A DNA stretch of 64,000 nucleotides from assembly GCF_000939975.1 (NCBI RefSeq), contig NZ_LK391969.1, forward strand, positions 2,549,953-2,613,952, written 5' to 3'. The notes under the pieces were generated by a model that did not search any database, had not been told where the DNA came from, and saw only the letters and a program-made list of their open reading frames with translations. Source of the stretch: Pseudomonas saudimassiliensis (lineage in GTDB: Bacteria; Pseudomonadota; Gammaproteobacteria; Pseudomonadales; Pseudomonadaceae). A program made the position numbers and the translations under genes. This document shows, in pieces, positions 1-9,689 of this stretch; positions within the stretch are counted from its first letter, which is position 1, and each line of letters begins with the position of its first letter.

Positions 1-752
1 TGGATGCGCCCGGAGGAGGAAGGGTGAGTGCTCAGGAAGGCGGGCGGCTGGCCCTGGGAGGCGGCGGCCATCTTCTGCCACAGAGTGACCGCCGCGTCCG
101 GCTTGTAGCCGGCCCGCGCGGCCAGTTCCAGGCCGATCAGGTCTGCTTCGGTTTCGTTGGAGCGACTGTTGGGCAGCTCGAGGCCGTACTGTACCGCCAT
201 GTCCGCCGCCTGGCGGGCGCCTTCGCCCAGGCCCAGCAGCGAACCAATCACCTGGGTGCCCATCTGCGTGGTATAGGCGCGGGAAATGGCCTCGCGACCG
301 TGTTCGCGCAGAGCGTGGGCAATTTCATGGCCCATGATCTGGGCAATCTCGTCGTCGCTCAGCTGCAGCTTATCGACAATGCCGGTATAGAAGATGATCT
401 TGCCGCCGGGCATGCAGCTGGCGTTCAACTGGTCGCTCTTGATGAGGTTCACTTCCCACTTCCAGTTGGCCGCATCGGGGCGGAAATGATCGACCTCCTT
501 GACCAGCTTGTCAGCGATGCGGTGCAGTCGCTTGAGCATGGCAGCATCGGTGTTGAGCACCTTTTTTGCTTTCGCCTCGGCGAGCATTTCGTTGTAGGAC
601 TCGGCCGCCATCTGGTCGACCTCGGCGCTGGACAGTGCGCTGAACATGTATTGGCTGCGATCGACGCCGACCGCTCCGCCCTGGGTGGTATTGACGGTTT
701 CGCAGCTCGCAAGGAGCATGAATGGCAGACAGCAAAGTAGACGGGTGCGCAT
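1..752 (-). CDS. M48-family metalloprotease lipoprotein (3' end cut by the window)
   Basis: The gene is read leftward from an ATG at 752 and runs off the left edge, so about 250 residues are visible. A short signal peptide ends in a lipobox-like MLLASC, which suggests outer-membrane anchoring in the periplasm. The zinc-binding HEIAH lies at about residues 142-146, and the third ligand is the Glu of NETEAD at about residue 202. This is the layout of LoiP/YggG-like M48 peptidases, which act in envelope quality control. Family assignment is firm from the motifs; the substrate is unknown. It stands alone on the minus strand, with about 120 bp of non-coding DNA between its start and the next gene. 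Confidence 0.9.
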   Translation of the reverse strand, partial: MRTRLLCCLPFMLLASCETVNTTQGGAVGVDRSQYMFSALSSAEVDQMAAESYNEMLAEAKAKKVLNTDAAMLKRLHRIADKLVKEVDHFRPDAANWKWEVNLIKSDQLNASCMPGGKIIFYTGIVDKLQLSDDEIAQIMGHEIAHALREHGREAISRAYTTQMGTQVIGSLLGLGEGARQAADMAVQYGLELPNSRSNETEADLIGLELAARAGYKPDAAVTLWQKMAAASQGQPPAFLSTHPSSSGRI

Positions 753-869
753 GACGGACTTCCTTCGCGATTTCGATACCGGGGGCAGCGTGGCGTGCGC
801 TCGGTAGCAGATCAGATTTAACTAGCTTGGACCGCTGCGGTTTATAAAGCGTTCCGGATCAGTTGGCAA

Positions 870-1538
870 TCATTCCGCTGCGGCGGGGCTGTCGAGCCGC
901 ACCGCATGACCGATCGGGTTGCAGCAGTGCGGGCCCTGGGTGGCCGGGCTGCTGACCGCAGGGTTGACCGGATACATCAGTTGCACCTGGGAGTCGGCAT
1001 TGAGCAGTAGCGGTTGCAGCGCCCCCGGCGCCGTGGCGCTGGCCAGCCAGATCGCCTGCTCGGCCCGGTTCAGCGTCACCGGCATGCGCTCGCCCAGGCG
1101 CGCCGGCAGGCCTTTGGCCGGGGCCGTGATCAATGCGCAGCTGTCCCAGTAAGTGCCATCGTCAAGGGCATAGCGATCCCAGAGTGCCGCCAGCGCCAGG
1201 CCGCCGTTCTCACGCCGCAGGTACCAGGGCTGTTTGCGCTGGCCCTGCGGCTGCCAGACATAGAAGCCATCGACGGGAATCAGGCAGCGGCGCTGCACCA
1301 GGGGCTCGCGGAACATCGGCTTGTCATGGAGGAACTCGGCCTGGGCGGAAAAGGGCGCGCGGCTCAGGTCGCGCAGCCAGCCAGGGGTGAGATTCCACAG
1401 CACCTCGGTGCATTCGAGGCGGCTGTCGGTCTTGCGCAGGATCAGGATGCGATTGCCGGGGCTAAGGTTCCAATTGGGCCGCCAGCCTGCGGGCAGGTCC
1501 GGCGCCGGCGCATTGAACTGGGCGATGCGGCCGGTCAT
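870..1538 (-). CDS. SRAP-domain (YedK/HMCES-like) protein lacking the catalytic residues
   Basis: The 222-residue protein has the SRAP fold pattern (MxGR start, WNLSPG, LWNLTPGW, RRCLIPVDGFY, RMPV). Known SRAP proteins form a covalent link with abasic DNA through Cys2, helped by Asn75, Glu105 and His160 (E. coli YedK numbering). Here residue 2 is Thr, the Asn position is Ser64, the Glu position is Val94 (GFYVW) and the His position is Gly149 (GERMP). All four catalytic positions are therefore replaced while the scaffold remains. The start overlaps the stop of the upstream cysteine-rich gene by 4 bp (ATGA), so the two are translationally coupled. It may bind DNA without reacting with it, but that is inference. 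Confidence 0.85.
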   Translation of the reverse strand: MTGRIAQFNAPAPDLPAGWRPNWNLSPGNRILILRKTDSRLECTEVLWNLTPGWLRDLSRAPFSAQAEFLHDKPMFREPLVQRRCLIPVDGFYVWQPQGQRKQPWYLRRENGGLALAALWDRYALDDGTYWDSCALITAPAKGLPARLGERMPVTLNRAEQAIWLASATAPGALQPLLLNADSQVQLMYPVNPAVSSPATQGPHCCNPIGHAVRLDSPAAAE

Positions 1539-1735
1539 AGCGGATCTTCCTCACGGCGCAGGTCGAGCTGGTAACCCTCCAGGTCATTGTCTACCCAGAG
1601 GTTGACGAGGATCGGTTGGCAGCAGACGGAGCAGTCCTCCACATAACTCTGCGAGCCGCCGCTGAGGTCGACCAGCAAGCGGATGGGCTCGCCGCAGTGC
1701 GGGCAATGGCGTGCGCATTCATCCAGCAGGGGCAT
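1535..1735 (-). CDS. CPXCG-motif cysteine-rich zinc-ribbon protein
   Basis: A 66-residue protein with two cysteine pairs, CPHCG near residue 11 and CSVC near residue 36, spaced as in a small zinc ribbon. It matches the CPXCG-motif cysteine-rich family, whose function is not established. It is the first gene of a two-gene unit with the degenerate SRAP gene, overlapping it by 4 bp. The acidic C-terminal tail (REEDPL) is typical of the family. Confidence in the family is good; the role is unknown. Confidence 0.8.
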   Translation of the reverse strand: MPLLDECARHCPHCGEPIRLLVDLSGGSQSYVEDCSVCCQPILVNLWVDNDLEGYQLDLRREEDPL

Positions 1736-1923
1736 GGGATTCTCTCGAAACGGGGTAGTAGGGCAGTCTAGCAGACCCGGGGGTGAACTACCCAGGCGGC
1801 GGATGTGGCGGGAATTTGCCGGTACGCTTCAGGCATGATCCGACAAAACCGGCACAGGGGAATTGTGAGTCCCCTCGCTGCGCCGCATAATGCGCGCTTT
1901 CTACCCAAGGTAATGAGGAATGC

Positions 1924-3096
1924 ATGGGCGAGTTTGATGCCATCCGGCCCTATGGAGATGACGAAGTACCTGTCGTCCTGCAGCGGTTGCTGCAGGATCG
2001 CGAGCTGTTGCGTACGCTGGCCGGTTATCGATTCCCCCGCTTGAGCCGCTGGCTGCCGGGCATGGCCTCGGCGTTGGTGGGTGCCGGGTTGCGCCGCGAG
2101 GCCCGGGGGATCGATACCATCGACGCCTTGCAGCATCGTCTCGAGCCCTGGCTGGACAAGGTGATCGAACGCAGTGCGTTGACGGTCACCTATAGTGGGC
2201 TGGAGCACCTGAGCAAGACCCAGCCGCACCTGTTCCTGGCCAATCACCGGGACATTGCCATGGACCCGGCCTTCGTCAACTATGCCCTGTACCACGGCGG
2301 GCACCCGACGCCACGTATCGCCATCGGCGACAACCTGCTGCAGCGCCCCTTCGTCAGCGACCTGATGCGGCTGAACAAGTGCTTTATCGTGCATCGCTCG
2401 GTGGCCGGGCGGCGGGAGAAGCTGGCGGTGTACCAGACCCTGTCGGCCTACATCAACCATTCGATCCTGGGCGGGCATTCGGTATGGATCGCCCAGGCTG
2501 AAGGCCGCGCCAAGGACGGTTGTGATCGTACCGACACCGCCATCATCAAGATGCTGTGCATGAGCCGCAAGGGTGAGGCGTTCGCCGAGGTAGTGCGGTC
2601 ACTGAATATAGTGCCGGTATCCATCGCCTATGAATGGGATCCCTGCGACCAGATGAAGGCGCGGGAGCTGGAGCAGCGCGAGCGAACCGGTGGCTATACC
2701 AAGCAGCCGGGCGAGGATGATCGCTCCATTGCCATGGGGCTGACCGGTTACAAGGGGCGGGTGCACATTGCCTTCGGCAAGCCCCTGCTGGGCGACTATG
2801 CCGATGCCAAGGCGGTGGCGGCGGAAGCGGATCGCCAGATTCTCGGCCTGTATCGGCTGTATGCCAGCAACTACCTGGCCTTGGAGCAATTGCAGGCGGA
2901 ATGTCCGGAGGTGAACATCGAGGGGTGGCGCCGACAGTTCGACGCTGCCACCCTGGCACTGGAGGAAAAACGGTTCGCCGATCGGCTGGCGGCCTGCCCG
3001 CCGGACCAACGTCCCTGGTGGCTGCGTCAGTACGCCAATCCGGTGATCAGTCGCCAGTGGGTGTCAGACCAGGCGGGCAGCCAGGGTCAGCAGTGA
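1924..3096 (+). CDS. 1-acyl-sn-glycerol-3-phosphate acyltransferase-like protein
   Basis: A 390-residue protein of the PlsC/LPLAT superfamily. The acyltransferase signature NHRDIAMD lies at residues 107-114, a form of the catalytic NHxxxxD motif, and a later block (WIAQAEGRAKDG) fits the glycerophosphate-binding region. It is longer than classical PlsC (about 240 residues), with an extra N-terminal 90 residues and a C-terminal extension, as in a Pseudomonas subgroup of putative acyltransferases. The likely role is phospholipid or other acyl-ester synthesis at the inner membrane. The 3' end overlaps by about 33 bp the end of a convergent small gene. Confidence 0.8.
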   Translation: MGEFDAIRPYGDDEVPVVLQRLLQDRELLRTLAGYRFPRLSRWLPGMASALVGAGLRREARGIDTIDALQHRLEPWLDKVIERSALTVTYSGLEHLSKTQPHLFLANHRDIAMDPAFVNYALYHGGHPTPRIAIGDNLLQRPFVSDLMRLNKCFIVHRSVAGRREKLAVYQTLSAYINHSILGGHSVWIAQAEGRAKDGCDRTDTAIIKMLCMSRKGEAFAEVVRSLNIVPVSIAYEWDPCDQMKARELEQRERTGGYTKQPGEDDRSIAMGLTGYKGRVHIAFGKPLLGDYADAKAVAAEADRQILGLYRLYASNYLALEQLQAECPEVNIEGWRRQFDAATLALEEKRFADRLAACPPDQRPWWLRQYANPVISRQWVSDQAGSQGQQ

Positions 3097-3337
3097 GGCC
3101 AGTCCCAGGCAAACACCGCCAACCAGCATGAACAGCCGGTTGGCCCGGGGGTTGCCGGTTGCCGGGCCGGCCATGTCCAGCGTGCCGGCCGCGGTGGCGG
3201 CGGGAGGCGCGGGCGGAGCGCAACTGGGTGGCAAGGATCAGCCAGGCGCCGGCCAGCCCATAGAACAAGGCCAGGCTGTTGAGCACCAGAACACTGTTAT
3301 TCAGATAAAAGGACCACGCAACCTGCAAAACGGGCAT
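3064..3337 (-). pseudogene. small two-helix membrane protein interrupted by a frameshift
   Basis: An ATG at 3337 is preceded by a good ribosome site (GGAG, 8-9 nt upstream). It opens a frame with a hydrophobic segment, LNSLALFYGLAGAWLILATQ, then degenerates into an Arg/His-rich low-complexity tail. Moving by one base after the ATQL codons gives a second sensible stretch that ends in a hydrophobic helix (NRLFMLVGGVCLGLASLLTL) and stops at 3064. The start-to-stop length is 274 bp, one base more than a multiple of three. The simplest reading is a roughly 90-residue two-TM protein with a +1 frameshift in a GC-rich run, either real or a sequencing error. Function is unknown. Confidence 0.5.
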
Positions 3338-3585
3338 GCAATTTTTCTCCGGATATGTCGGTGCTCGTGAGCTGGGGATTTAGTTGTTATTCTGGCTGGA
3401 GCGGACGATGTCGATGATCGGCGCGGATTTTAGGATAAACCGCAACGGACCTCGACCCGTGCCGGTGAAAACCCGATGAAAGGACATGCGCAACATTCTC
3501 GCCCGGCTCGGGTCCAATCTTCAGAAGGCGCCGGCCGCAGACCAATCGGTAGCCCGCGGGTTGCCGCACAGATACGAGGTGAATC

Positions 3586-4047
3586 ATGAACACAGGAATT
3601 ATCAAGAGCTGCCTGCTGGGTGTCGCACTGGTCCTCGGCGGGTGTGCTTCCGGGTTGACCGGAGACACCTACAGCCGCGATGAAGCCCGCGCGCCACAGA
3701 CCGTGCGCATGGGCACCGTAGAGTCGGTGCGCCTGGTGCGGATCGAAGGCACCAAGACCAATATCGGCACCGGCGCTGGCGCCGTGGTGGGCGGCGTGGC
3801 GGGCAGTTCCGTCGGCGGTGGCCGCGGCAGCATCATCACCGGCGTGCTGGGCGCGGTGGCCGGCGGCATGGCCGGTGCGGCGGCCGAGGAAGGGCTGACC
3901 CGGAACCAGGGTATCGAGATCACCGTGCGCGAGGATGGCGGCCAGACCCGCGCCTACGTGCAGGAAGTGGATCCGAATATGTCCTTCGCACCGGGTGAGC
4001 GGGTGCGGGTACTCACTGTCAATGGCGTTTCCCGCGTCAGCAAGTAA
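3586..4047 (+). CDS. slyB: SlyB/Pcp-like outer-membrane lipoprotein with glycine zipper
   Basis: A 153-residue lipoprotein. The N-terminal signal ends in the lipobox VLGGC at about residue 20. Residues 60-105 are a glycine-zipper 2TM domain rich in GxxxG (GAGAVVGGVAGSSVGGGRG). The C-terminal part resembles the SlyB/PCP tail ending in GERVRVLTVNG. SlyB-family proteins sit in the outer membrane and are often controlled by PhoPQ; no PhoP box was identified here. It is monocistronic, with a stem-loop just after the stop. Confidence 0.85.
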   Translation: MNTGIIKSCLLGVALVLGGCASGLTGDTYSRDEARAPQTVRMGTVESVRLVRIEGTKTNIGTGAGAVVGGVAGSSVGGGRGSIITGVLGAVAGGMAGAAAEEGLTRNQGIEITVREDGGQTRAYVQEVDPNMSFAPGERVRVLTVNGVSRVSK

Positions 4048-4056
4048 CTCCCCCTG

Positions 4057-4075
4057 GCGGGCCGCTACGGCCCGC
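4057..4075 (+). terminator. stem-loop after the slyB-like gene
   Basis: A 7-bp GC stem (GCGGGCC with GGCCCGC, loop of 5 nt) begins 10 bp after the stop codon. It is followed only by TTCAT, so it is a weak intrinsic terminator. Confidence 0.45.
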
Positions 4076-4284
4076 TTCATGGGCTCCCCGCCCGTGCTGC
4101 CGTCCTTCGATCAGTCCGTTTGCTACCTTTCCGATAACCATATTGGTAGCGCCCCCACGCCCACCGCCGCGCTTATGCTATTAATTTGTTAAGCAATTTA
4201 TCGTGGCTCGAGCCGTCTCACTGTGGATAATGGCGAGTTCCTACCCGTGCAGGAGGGTAACGGACAATATGGAGTTCTGACCTG

Positions 4285-7074
4285 ATGACCCTGGCGCTAA
4301 TTGTATTGCTGCCTCTGCTTTGTGTGTGCCTGCCGCTATTGACGGACGGAAAGGGCCGCTCGTTATGTGCGCTGGCCACCATGGTTGCCCCCATACTGGG
4401 GCTGATCCTGTTGTGGAGCCATGCGGCTACGGTTTTCAACGGCGAGGTGATTGTCCAGACCTGGCCCTGGATCGAGCGGCTTGGCCTGAACCTGAGCTTT
4501 CGCCTTGATGGGCTGAGTTTCCTGTTTGCCCTGCTGATCCTCGGCATTGGCATACTGGTCATCCTCTACGCGCGCTATTACCTGTCGAAGAACGACCCCA
4601 TGGGGCGCTTCTTCAGCTTCCTGCTGCTGTTCATGGCCGCCATGCTGGGCGTGGTCCTCTCGGAAAACCTGCTGTTGATGATGTTTTTCTGGGAATTGAC
4701 CAGCCTGTCGTCCTTCCTGCTGATCGGCTATTGGTCCCACTCGACCGATGCACGCAAGGGCGCGCGCATGGCCCTGGCGGTCACCGGCGGTGGCGGTCTC
4801 GCGCTGCTGGCCGGGGTGCTGCTGTTGGGCCAGGTGGTGGGCAGCTATGAGCTGAGCGCCGTACTGGCCGCCGGCGATGTGATTCGCGAGCATGCGCTTT
4901 ACCCCGTGATCCTGGTGCTGGTGCTGCTGGGGGTATTTACCAAGTCGGCGCAATTTCCCTTCCATTTCTGGTTGCCCCACGCCATGGCCGCGCCCACGCC
5001 GGTGTCGGCGTACCTGCACTCGGCCACCATGGTCAAGGCGGGGGTATTCCTGCTGGCGCGGCTATACCCCGCGCTGTCAGAGACGGATCTGTGGTTCTTC
5101 CTGGTCAGCGTCACCGGTATGGCGACCTTGCTGCTCGGTGCCTGTACCGCGCTGTTCCAGCACGACCTGAAGGGCTTGCTGGCCTATTCGACGATCAGCC
5201 ATCTGGGGTTGATCACGCTGCTGTTCGGCCTGGATACCCGCTTGGCTGCGGTGGCCGCCGTGTTCCATATCATCAACCATGCGACTTTCAAGGCCTCGCT
5301 GTTCATGGCGGCGGGGATCATCGACCATGAGACCGGCACGCGCGACATGCGGCGTATCAACGGGCTGTGGAAGTACATGCCCCATACCGCAACGCTGGCG
5401 ATGGTCGCCGCCTCGGCCATGGCCGGGGTCCCGCTGCTCAACGGTTTCCTCAGTAAGGAGATGTTCTTCACCGAGACCCTGCAGCAGCACCAGTTCGGCA
5501 ACTACAGCTGGATTGTGCCGCTGGTGGCAGTGACCGCCAGTGTCTTCTCGGTGGCCTATTCGCTGCGCTTCATCCACGACGTCTTCTTCAACGGCAAGCC
5601 GGTGAACCTGCCGAAGTTCCCGCCCCATGAGCCCAGCCGCTACATGAAGATACCGGTGGAGATCCTGGTTGCGCTGTGTTTGCTGGTGGGCCTGTTGCCG
5701 GGCTTCACCGTCGCCGGGCTGTTGGCGGTAGCGGCCAGCGCCACCCTGGGCGGCGACTTGCCGGAGTACAGCCTGGCCATCTGGCATGGAATCAACCTGC
5801 CGCTGGCCATGAGCTTTGTGGCGTTGCTGGTGGGGATCCTGATCTATTTCGGCCGCCATCGCTTGCTCGGCTGGTATGTGCATCTGCCACAGCTGGACGC
5901 CCGCGCTATCTTCGAGCAGATCATGCAGCGGCTGGTCGGCATGGCCGCGGTGTTTACCCTGCGGATCGAAAACATGTCCCTGCAGCGCTATCTGCTGTGG
6001 ATGCTGTTATCGGCGCTGTTGGTAAGTGGTGTCTGGCTGGCGCGGTTGCCGTCCCTGTGGGGAACGGTACCGCTGACGCCGGTTGACGGGGCGACCTTGG
6101 CCGCGGCGCTGATGCTGATGGCGTCAGCCGGGGCGACCGCGATCTGGCATCGCCGGCGCCTGGTATCCCTGGTCATGCTCAGCGTGGTCGGGCTGTTCGT
6201 CGCGCTTGCCTTTGCCCGGTTTTCGGCACCGGACCTGGCGCTGACCCAGCTCTCGGTGGAGTCGGTCACCATCATCCTGATGATGCTGGCGCTGTATTTC
6301 TTGCCGCGCACCACACCGGCCGAGTCAGCGACCTGGCGCCGCGGCCGCGATCTGTTGATCGCAGCGCTGGCCGGCGCGCTGGTCACCGTACTCTGCCTGG
6401 CGGTGCTGACCCGTCCCTACGAGAGCATTGCCGGGTACTTCCTCGCCAACAGCCTGACCGGAGGCGGCGGGACCAACGTGGTCAACGTGATCCTGGTGGA
6501 CTTCCGCGGCTTCGATACCATGGGCGAGATCACGGTACTGGCCATTGCCGGTGCGGCGATCTATGCCTTGCTCAAGGGGCTGCGCATGAGCCGGCCGGCG
6601 GTCGATGCCGAAGGGCGCCCATGGGCTAAAGACCGGCCCCCGTTCATGCTGGTCAACCTGTCCCATCTGATTCTGCCGTTGGCATTGATGGTGTCGGTGT
6701 ATATCTTCCTGCGCGGGCACAACCTGCCAGGCGGCGGCTTCATTGCCGGCCTGATCACCGCAGTGGCGCTGATCCTGCAATACGTCGCCAGTGGTAACGC
6801 CTGGGCCCGCGCCCGCTGGGGCGTCGACTATCACCATCTGGCCGGTGCCGGTGTGGTTATCGCCGGGCTCACCGGGGTGGGTAGCTGGTTGTTCGGCTAC
6901 CCCTTCCTGACCAGTGCCTTCGGCCACTTCGCCATCCCCCTGGTGGGCGAAATCGAGCTGGCCACCGCCATGCTGTTCGATCTCGGGGTGTACCTGACCG
7001 TAGTCGGGGCGACCCTACTGATTCTGTCCAATCTGGGCAAACTCTCAATTCACGCTGTCCGGGAGCCGCAATAA
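4285..7074 (+). CDS. mrpA: Mrp-type Na+/H+ antiporter, fused subunits A and B
   Basis: A 929-residue integral membrane protein, the largest subunit of the Mrp (Sha/Pha/Mnh) antiporter. The N-terminal two thirds are MrpA, homologous to complex I subunit NuoL. The key charged residues are visible: Glu137 in FFWELTSL and Lys220 in [12 protein letters not shown]. The last ~150 residues (from about [20 protein letters not shown]) are MrpB. This fusion defines group 2 Mrp operons, as in P. aeruginosa shaA. GGAG lies about 10 nt before the ATG at 4285. The complex exports Na+ in exchange for H+, supporting salt and alkali tolerance. The stop overlaps the next ATG (TAATG). Confidence 0.97.
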   Translation: MTLALIVLLPLLCVCLPLLTDGKGRSLCALATMVAPILGLILLWSHAATVFNGEVIVQTWPWIERLGLNLSFRLDGLSFLFALLILGIGILVILYARYYLSKNDPMGRFFSFLLLFMAAMLGVVLSENLLLMMFFWELTSLSSFLLIGYWSHSTDARKGARMALAVTGGGGLALLAGVLLLGQVVGSYELSAVLAAGDVIREHALYPVILVLVLLGVFTKSAQFPFHFWLPHAMAAPTPVSAYLHSATMVKAGVFLLARLYPALSETDLWFFLVSVTGMATLLLGACTALFQHDLKGLLAYSTISHLGLITLLFGLDTRLAAVAAVFHIINHATFKASLFMAAGIIDHETGTRDMRRINGLWKYMPHTATLAMVAASAMAGVPLLNGFLSKEMFFTETLQQHQFGNYSWIVPLVAVTASVFSVAYSLRFIHDVFFNGKPVNLPKFPPHEPSRYMKIPVEILVALCLLVGLLPGFTVAGLLAVAASATLGGDLPEYSLAIWHGINLPLAMSFVALLVGILIYFGRHRLLGWYVHLPQLDARAIFEQIMQRLVGMAAVFTLRIENMSLQRYLLWMLLSALLVSGVWLARLPSLWGTVPLTPVDGATLAAALMLMASAGATAIWHRRRLVSLVMLSVVGLFVALAFARFSAPDLALTQLSVESVTIILMMLALYFLPRTTPAESATWRRGRDLLIAALAGALVTVLCLAVLTRPYESIAGYFLANSLTGGGGTNVVNVILVDFRGFDTMGEITVLAIAGAAIYALLKGLRMSRPAVDAEGRPWAKDRPPFMLVNLSHLILPLALMVSVYIFLRGHNLPGGGFIAGLITAVALILQYVASGNAWARARWGVDYHHLAGAGVVIAGLTGVGSWLFGYPFLTSAFGHFAIPLVGEIELATAMLFDLGVYLTVVGATLLILSNLGKLSIHAVREPQ

Positions 7075-7400
7075 TGGAGCTGCTGTATGCCCTCACGCTG
7101 GGGGTGCTGACCATGTCAGGCGTCTATCTTCTGCTACGCGCCAGAACCTTCCCGGTAGTGGTCGGCCTTACCCTTATCAGCTACGCCGTGAACCTGTTCC
7201 TGTTCGCCATGGGCAGGTTGAGCACCGGTAAGCCTGCCGTGCTGGGGCAGGTGGCCGAGCACACCGATCCGCTGCCCCAGGCGCTGGTGCTGACCGCCAT
7301 CGTCATTGGCTTTGCCATGACGGCCTTCGCGCTGGTCCTGGCGCTGCGCGCCCAGGGCGAGCTGGAAAACGATCACGTCGACGGCCGGAGCAAGCGCTGA
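7074..7400 (+). CDS. mrpC: Mrp antiporter subunit C
   Basis: A 108-residue, three-helix membrane protein of the MrpC/NuoK family (LTLISYAVNLFLFAMGR and DPLPQALVLTAIVIGFAMTA are characteristic). It overlaps the preceding and following genes by one base each (TAATG and TGATG), which implies coupled translation in the mrp operon. It forms part of the membrane antiporter core with MrpA and MrpD. Confidence 0.96.
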   Translation: MELLYALTLGVLTMSGVYLLLRARTFPVVVGLTLISYAVNLFLFAMGRLSTGKPAVLGQVAEHTDPLPQALVLTAIVIGFAMTAFALVLALRAQGELENDHVDGRSKR

Positions 7401-8923
7401 TGGAGCATCTGGCGATATGGCCTGTCCTGCTGCCCATGTTTGCGGGCGCGTTGTTACTGTTGTCCGGCCGCACGGGGGAGGGTTTCAAACGTAGCGTCTG
7501 TCTGTTGGCAACCCTGTTGCAGATACCCGTTGCAGTGCTGCTGCTGGGCGCCGCGAGTACCGGCTTACAGGTGTATGCTGCGGGCAACTGGGTACCGCCG
7601 TTCGGCATCGTGCTGGTGGTGGACCACCTGTCGGCGCTGCTGTTGCTGGTCACGGCTGTGCTGGCGGTGGGAGCGATACTGTACGCCGTGCGCGGCGACG
7701 ACCTGATGGGGCCGAACTTCCACGCGCTGTTTCAGTTCCAGCTGATGGGGATCAACGGCGCCTTTCTCACCGGCGACCTGTTCAACCTGTTCGTGTTTTT
7801 CGAGATCCTGCTGATCGCCTCCTATGCTTTGCTGCTGCATGGCAACGGCTCGGCGCGGGTACGCTCAGGCCTGCATTATGTGCTGCTCAATCTGTTTGGC
7901 TCAGCACTATTCCTGATTGCGGTAGGCACCCTGTATGGGGTGCTCGGCACGCTGAATATGGCTGATCTGTCCCAGCGGGTAGCCCAGCTGTCCGCTGCGG
8001 ATGCACCGCTGGTGGCAGCGGCGGCCATGCTGTTGCTGGTGGTGTTCGGCCTCAAGGCGGCGGTATTTCCCCTGTATTTCTGGCTGCCCCGGGCCTATTC
8101 CGCAGCTACCCCGCCGGTGGCGGCGCTGTTTGCGATCATGACCAAGGTCGGTATCTATTCGATCCTGCGGGTGTATACACAGATCTTTGGCGAGACCGCC
8201 GGGCCGCTGGCGGACCTGATCACCGTCTGGCTGTGGCCGGCTGCGCTGATCACCCTGGCCATGGGCACCATCGGCGCGCTGGCCGCCGCAACCCTCAACG
8301 GGTTGGTTGCCTATCTCCTGGTGGTATCGGTGGGTACACTACTTGCCGGGGTTGCCCTGGGCACCCATGAGGCCCTGGTCGGTGCGCTCTATTATCTAGT
8401 GCATTCGACCTGGGTCTGCGGCGCGCTGTTCTTGCTCGCCGGGATCGTCTCCCGCTGCCGCGGCCCGCGTTTCGTTGGTCGCCTGGTGCCGGGCCCCGCG
8501 CTTCCCAAGCCCATGTTGCTCAGCGGGCTGTTCTTTCTTGGCGCCATCTCGGTCATTGGCCTGCCGCCGCTGTCGGGCTTTATTGGCAAGTTGCTGCTGC
8601 TGCGGGCCACCGGAACCGGCACGGCTGCGGCCTGGCTGTATCCGTTGCTGCTGGGCAGCGGCCTGATCACCATCATCGCCATGAGCCGGGCCGGCAGTAC
8701 CCTGTTCTGGCGCAAGGACCCGGCTGCCGGAGGCGGCGAGCCACTGGATGGGGTACGCCTGACGGCCGTCCTGCTGCTGATGCTGTGTTCGCCGCTATTG
8801 GTCCTATTCGCTGATCCGGTGCTCGATTACCTGGATGCGACGGTTAATCAATTGCTGAATCCCGAGGAATACGCCCGGCAGGTATTGTCCTTCCAGGCCA
8901 AGGCTGTTGGAGGTGCCCATTGA
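7400..8923 (+). CDS. mrpD: Mrp antiporter subunit D
   Basis: A 507-residue membrane protein homologous to NuoM/NuoN. The functionally important Glu135 (FFEILLIASYAL) and Lys219 (FGLKAAVFPLYFWLP) align with residues known to be essential in Bacillus MrpD. It is the third gene of the operon. A ribosome site (GGAGG) inside its last codons serves the next gene, mrpE. Length and motif order are normal for the family. Confidence 0.97.
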   Translation: MEHLAIWPVLLPMFAGALLLLSGRTGEGFKRSVCLLATLLQIPVAVLLLGAASTGLQVYAAGNWVPPFGIVLVVDHLSALLLLVTAVLAVGAILYAVRGDDLMGPNFHALFQFQLMGINGAFLTGDLFNLFVFFEILLIASYALLLHGNGSARVRSGLHYVLLNLFGSALFLIAVGTLYGVLGTLNMADLSQRVAQLSAADAPLVAAAAMLLLVVFGLKAAVFPLYFWLPRAYSAATPPVAALFAIMTKVGIYSILRVYTQIFGETAGPLADLITVWLWPAALITLAMGTIGALAAATLNGLVAYLLVVSVGTLLAGVALGTHEALVGALYYLVHSTWVCGALFLLAGIVSRCRGPRFVGRLVPGPALPKPMLLSGLFFLGAISVIGLPPLSGFIGKLLLLRATGTGTAAAWLYPLLLGSGLITIIAMSRAGSTLFWRKDPAAGGGEPLDGVRLTAVLLLMLCSPLLVLFADPVLDYLDATVNQLLNPEEYARQVLSFQAKAVGGAH

Positions 8924-9426
8924 TCACGCAATCAAGATGGTTGCCGCATCCGTGGATGAGCCTGTTGTTGCTGGTTGTCTGGCAGCTGCTGGTCAACGAC
9001 CTGACGGCCGGCTCGCTGATCATGGGCGGGGTGCTCGGATTGGCCATACCCTGGCTCACTCAGGTGTTCTGGCCGAACCCGCCCCGGCTGCATAAACCCT
9101 GGACGCTGCTGCGCTTTGTGTTGCGGGTGCTGGGGGACATCATCACGGCCAACTTCGATGTGGCCAAGCTGATCCTCGGGCCCAGCGAGCGGCTGCAGCC
9201 GGCCTTCGTGGTCTATCCCCTCGAATTGGAGAATGACTTCGGCATCAGCATGCTGGCGACGACCATTTCGCTGACGCCGGGAACCGTCTCGGCGGATGTC
9301 AGCGAGGACCGTCGCAGCCTGTTGATCCATGGGTTGAACGTGCCGGACGAGCAGGAGCTGATCGACACCATCAAACATCGCTACGAGCAGCCGCTGATGG
9401 AGGTATTCCAATGCTCCAGAACGTGA
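8920..9426 (+). CDS. mrpE: Mrp antiporter subunit E (TTG start)
   Basis: A 168-residue membrane protein of the MrpE family, with two or three N-terminal helices and the conserved LTPGTVSADV segment. It probably starts at TTG 8920, overlapping the mrpD stop (TTGA). GGAGG sits 6 nt upstream at 8909-8913. The nearest ATG at 8937 is out of frame, so the TTG start is well supported. The gene overlaps the start of mrpF by 16 bp. Confidence 0.93.
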   Translation: MITQSRWLPHPWMSLLLLVVWQLLVNDLTAGSLIMGGVLGLAIPWLTQVFWPNPPRLHKPWTLLRFVLRVLGDIITANFDVAKLILGPSERLQPAFVVYPLELENDFGISMLATTISLTPGTVSADVSEDRRSLLIHGLNVPDEQELIDTIKHRYEQPLMEVFQCSRT

Positions 9427-9680
9427 TCATCATCTGCCTGGGCATGATCTCCCTCGCCATGCTGCTCAATGTGCTGCGGCTGTTCAAGGGGCCGGACATG
9501 CCCGACCGCATCCTGGCACTGGACACCCTGTATATCAATTCCATCGCGCTGATCGTGCTGATGGGCCTGTTGCTGCGCTCCAACCTGTACTTTGAAGCAG
9601 CGTTGCTGATTGCCGTGATGGGTTTTGTCGGCACCGTGGCGGTGGCCAAGTATCTGCTGCGCGGCGATATCATCGAATAA
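9411..9680 (+). CDS. mrpF: Mrp antiporter subunit F
   Basis: An 89-residue three-helix protein of the MrpF family, with the typical FKGPDMPDRILALDTL loop after the first helix. The ATG at 9411 lies inside the end of mrpE. MrpF contributes to the membrane antiporter complex; in B. subtilis it has a cholate-efflux role. There are nine bases to mrpG. Confidence 0.95.
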   Translation: MLQNVIIICLGMISLAMLLNVLRLFKGPDMPDRILALDTLYINSIALIVLMGLLLRSNLYFEAALLIAVMGFVGTVAVAKYLLRGDIIE

Positions 9681-9689
9681 GGAGCAGTC

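Noticed and set aside
4251..4280. AGGAGG followed by a three-codon mini-frame just before mrpA.
   Set aside because: It is too short to interpret as a leader peptide, and mrpA has its own GGAG at suitable spacing.
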